A stretch of DNA of 9,722 bases from an uncultured Clostridium sp. (GTDB lineage: Bacteria > Bacillota > Clostridia > TANB77 > CAG-508). Shown here piece after piece: positions 8,638 through 9,722 of this stretch. Position numbers and translations under genes: made by a program. The stretch spans positions 1 to 9,722 of the forward strand of contig CAMMLF010000061.1 in NCBI GenBank assembly GCA_946497585.1, read 5' to 3'. A model generated the notes under the pieces. The model made no database searches. It saw nothing but the letters and a program-made list of their open reading frames with translations, and had not been told where the DNA came from. How positions within the stretch are numbered: position 1 is the stretch's first letter; each line of letters opens with the position of its first letter.

Positions 8638-8657
8638 AATATGTTTTTACACATATT
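8638..8657 (-). promoter_or_regulatory. Hairpin in the synthase 5' leader, next to the ribosome site
   Basis: AATATGT and ACATATT are perfect 7-bp inverted arms (8651-8657 and 8638-8644) around a 6-nt loop, with one base separating the structure from the Shine-Dalgarno site. The stem is AT-rich and has no following U run, so it is not a terminator. It could influence ribosome access or mRNA stability, but this is inference from position only. Confidence 0.4.
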
Positions 8658-8667
8658 GTTCCCGGTT

Positions 8668-8676
8668 TGTGGATAA
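8668..8676 (-). promoter_or_regulatory. Exact DnaA box, TTATCCACA
   Basis: The minus strand reads TTATCCACA, identical to the strongest bacterial DnaA-binding 9-mer. It begins at the base after the TATAAT box and so covers the expected transcription start of the synthase gene. A bound DnaA here would be placed to repress or modulate initiation, as at other DnaA-controlled promoters. Only one perfect box is present in the spacer, and there is no cluster with an AT-rich unwinding element, so this is not a replication origin. Chance occurrence remains possible. Confidence 0.5.
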
Positions 8677-8705
8677 ATTATACTTTTAGCTTAACAAAAT
8701 ATTAC
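8677..8705 (-). promoter_or_regulatory. Probable promoter of the synthase gene
   Basis: A perfect TATAAT -10 box lies at 8677-8682 on the minus strand, giving a start near 8670 and a leader of about 50 nt. At 17-bp spacing the -35 position (8700-8705) reads GTAATA, only three of six matches, and no extended TG motif is present. Such a weak -35 box fits a promoter that needs an activator or is tightly controlled. The inverted repeat, the DnaA box and the promoter elements overlap or abut one another. Confidence 0.45.
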
Positions 8706-8717
8706 GGTCGCTAAAAG
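8683..8717. repeat. 8-bp inverted repeat around the -35 region (possible operator)
   Basis: CTTTTAGC (8683-8690) and GCTAAAAG (8710-8717) are perfect inverted copies separated by 19 bp, so their centres are 27 bp apart, about two and a half helical turns. One arm abuts the -10 box within the promoter spacer and the other lies just upstream of the -35 position. This suits a dimeric regulator or a weak RNA hairpin. No U run follows on either strand, so it does not look like a terminator for the upstream repair gene. Confidence 0.4.
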
Positions 8718-8748
8718 CTCCAGAATATATTTTGGTCTTTTTTGATAC

Positions 8749-8758
8749 TTCAGCTGAA
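8749..8758. repeat. 10-bp perfect palindrome TTCAGCTGAA
   Basis: A self-complementary 10-mer lies 15 bp past the stop codon of the AlkD-like gene and about 45 bp upstream of the synthase -35 position. It has no loop and no U run, so it is not a terminator. A protein-binding site is possible, but 10-bp palindromes also arise by chance. Confidence 0.25.
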
Positions 8759-8773
8759 CTCTAAGATTTTTCA

Positions 8774-9538
8774 TTATTTAATTTTTAATTTTCTTAATTC
8801 ATTTTTTTGTTCCTTTGTTAACCTATAAGATTCTATTGCCTTTTGAATAGATTTATTATATGTAAATTTATCAATTTTTAAACTTATACTTTGCGTTTTT
8901 CCAACTTCATTCAAATCATTTGTATGCTTTGACTCACTGCTTTCAGTTTGAAGTTTTATTGGTTTGTCTTTCTTCTCAATCAATTCCTCTTCAAAAAACT
9001 TTTTTGTCTTATCATAAAACTTAACAAAGCAGATTGAATATGCCCAAGCAACTGCCATTTGTGCATAGTAACCTTTGTGATTTATTTTAGAAAGTATTTT
9101 TAGGACTTTGTCAATGTAATTTGCATCAATGTAATATTGTAAAATAATATCAACAGCAAATCTCACTTCAAATTCCTTTTCAGATTTCAAGTACTTTTGG
9201 ATGAATTCCCACATTTGCTCTTTGTTATTCTTTATCTTTTTCAAGCCATTGCAAAATGTATCACAAACAGCCCAGTTATTTATTAATGGTATAAAATTTT
9301 CTATTTGCTCAAAATTCAAATCTTTTTCTAGCCCAATTAGCATTCCTTTAACCATTATTTCTTCATAATATTTAGTTGGAACATCTGCTACTTTTACTGT
9401 TTTACTGATTTTTTTTGCATACTTTCTAAGCTCAGGTAATCTAACTCCTATTATATTATTTACTCCTGGACATAATTTTATTTGAAATTCCCTATATTCT
9501 TTGTCTTGTAATTCAAATAAATCTTTTTCTATGTTCAT
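8774..9538 (-). CDS. AlkD-like DNA alkylation repair protein (HEAT-like repeats)
   Basis: A 254-residue soluble protein of the DNA alkylation repair family (Pfam PF08713). Characterised AlkD members are DNA glycosylases that remove positively charged N3- and N7-alkylpurines, binding the DNA backbone with stacked HEAT-like helices instead of flipping the base into a pocket. Family landmarks are the N-terminal GVRLPELRKYAKKI (31-44), NNWAVCDTF (87-95), EVRFAVD (124-130), AVAWAYS (162-168) and the C-terminal FTYNKSIQKAIESYR (225-239). W89, D93, R126 and W165 match, in order and approximate spacing, Bacillus cereus AlkD W109, D113, R148 and W187, so activity is plausible. A polar low-complexity insert of about 30 residues (about 190-222) between the last helices makes it longer than the usual 220-235. 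The ATG has a good GAGGAG site 9 nt upstream. The gene follows the oxidoreductase by 38 bp with no promoter or terminator evident between them. Confidence 0.88.
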   Translation of the reverse strand: MNIEKDLFELQDKEYREFQIKLCPGVNNIIGVRLPELRKYAKKISKTVKVADVPTKYYEEIMVKGMLIGLEKDLNFEQIENFIPLINNWAVCDTFCNGLKKIKNNKEQMWEFIQKYLKSEKEFEVRFAVDIILQYYIDANYIDKVLKILSKINHKGYYAQMAVAWAYSICFVKFYDKTKKFFEEELIEKKDKPIKLQTESSESKHTNDLNEVGKTQSISLKIDKFTYNKSIQKAIESYRLTKEQKNELRKLKIK

Positions 9539-9547
9539 TTTTTAGTT

Positions 9548-9553
9548 CTCCTC
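9548..9553 (-). promoter_or_regulatory. Shine-Dalgarno site of the AlkD-like gene
   Basis: GAGGAG on the minus strand, 9 nt before the ATG at 9536-9538. It is a near-ideal site and confirms that start. It lies inside the 38-bp gap after the stop codon of the upstream gene, as expected for genes in one operon. Confidence 0.75.
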
Positions 9554-9576
9554 TTTTTTATAAAACTTGGTCAAAT

Positions 9577-9722
9577 TTATATACTTGCATAATTTTTTAC
9601 AATATCATACATCACATATCCGCCAATTAAATTTTTAACTTTAAATCCATTTTCTTTTAAAATTCTGCAAGCTATATAACTTCTAAGTCCGCTATGACAA
9701 TGAACTATTATTTCCTTTGTTA
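9577..9722 (-). CDS. C-terminal fragment of a rhodanese-domain protein, probably a CoA-disulfide-reductase-like oxidoreductase
   Basis: Only the last 47 residues are in the window; the start lies beyond the right edge, and TAA is at 9577-9579. The fragment begins TKEIIVHCHSGLRSYIACRI and continues through GFKVKNLIGGY. HCHSGLRS is the active-site loop of a rhodanese domain (CxxGxR, with the Cys as persulfide carrier). The pattern C-x-x-G-L-R-x-Y-I-A-C-R-I-L and the final N-L-x-G-G-Y closely resemble the C-terminal rhodanese domain fused to FAD/NAD(P)H-dependent CoA-disulfide reductases, which reduce CoA-disulfide or persulfides. A stand-alone rhodanese or another fusion cannot be excluded without the rest of the gene. 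It is the upstream neighbour of the AlkD-like gene and probably its operon partner. Confidence 0.7.
   Translation of the reverse strand, partial: TKEIIVHCHSGLRSYIACRILKENGFKVKNLIGGYVMYDIVKNYASI

Noticed and set aside
8710..8773. Terminator for the AlkD-like gene
   Set aside because: Neither the TTCAGCTGAA palindrome nor the 8-bp inverted repeat is followed by a U run on the minus strand, so read-through into the synthase gene remains possible.

Overview
The window is strongly AT-rich (under one third G+C by eye) with standard-code, low-GC codon use. It carries Shine-Dalgarno sites of the Gram-positive kind and proteins typical of anaerobic Firmicutes, so the source is most likely a clostridial-type bacterium or an uncultured relative. 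All recognisable genes lie on the minus strand and read from right to left.

Right edge to left: (1) 9577-9722, the last 47 residues of a gene cut by the window edge. It ends in a rhodanese domain resembling the C-terminus of CoA-disulfide-reductase-type flavoprotein oxidoreductases. (2) 8774-9538, an AlkD-like DNA alkylation repair protein of HEAT-like repeats, 38 bp downstream of (1) and probably co-transcribed with it. (3) 8632-8773, a 142-bp spacer dense in signals: a 10-bp palindrome, an 8-bp inverted repeat, a TATAAT box, an exact DnaA box directly after that box, a hairpin, and a strong Shine-Dalgarno site. (4) 271-8619, a giant membrane protein of about 2782 residues that fills 86% of the window. 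It is a full-length cyclic beta-1,2-glucan synthase with GT84 synthase, cyclization (GH189/glycoamylase-like) and GH94 phosphorylase modules in order. (5) 1-270, a noncoding end with two head-to-head REP-like units that form a 64-bp imperfect palindrome (possible terminator). It also holds a near-consensus promoter firing leftward, and a short reading frame interrupted by an (AT)10 tract near the window edge.

The synthase would take UDP-glucose in the cytoplasm, build linear beta-1,2-glucan at the membrane, close it into a ring, and trim chain length by phosphorolysis. All three activities sit on one polypeptide. No glucan exporter or tailoring enzyme is visible. The repair gene and the oxidoreductase have no obvious pathway link to the synthase, which appears to have its own promoter.

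I do not see a multi-gene novel system. The points most worth following up are the DnaA box on the synthase promoter, the REP-like palindrome, the possibly phase-variable frame at the left edge, and a complete three-module glucan synthase in a probable Firmicute.
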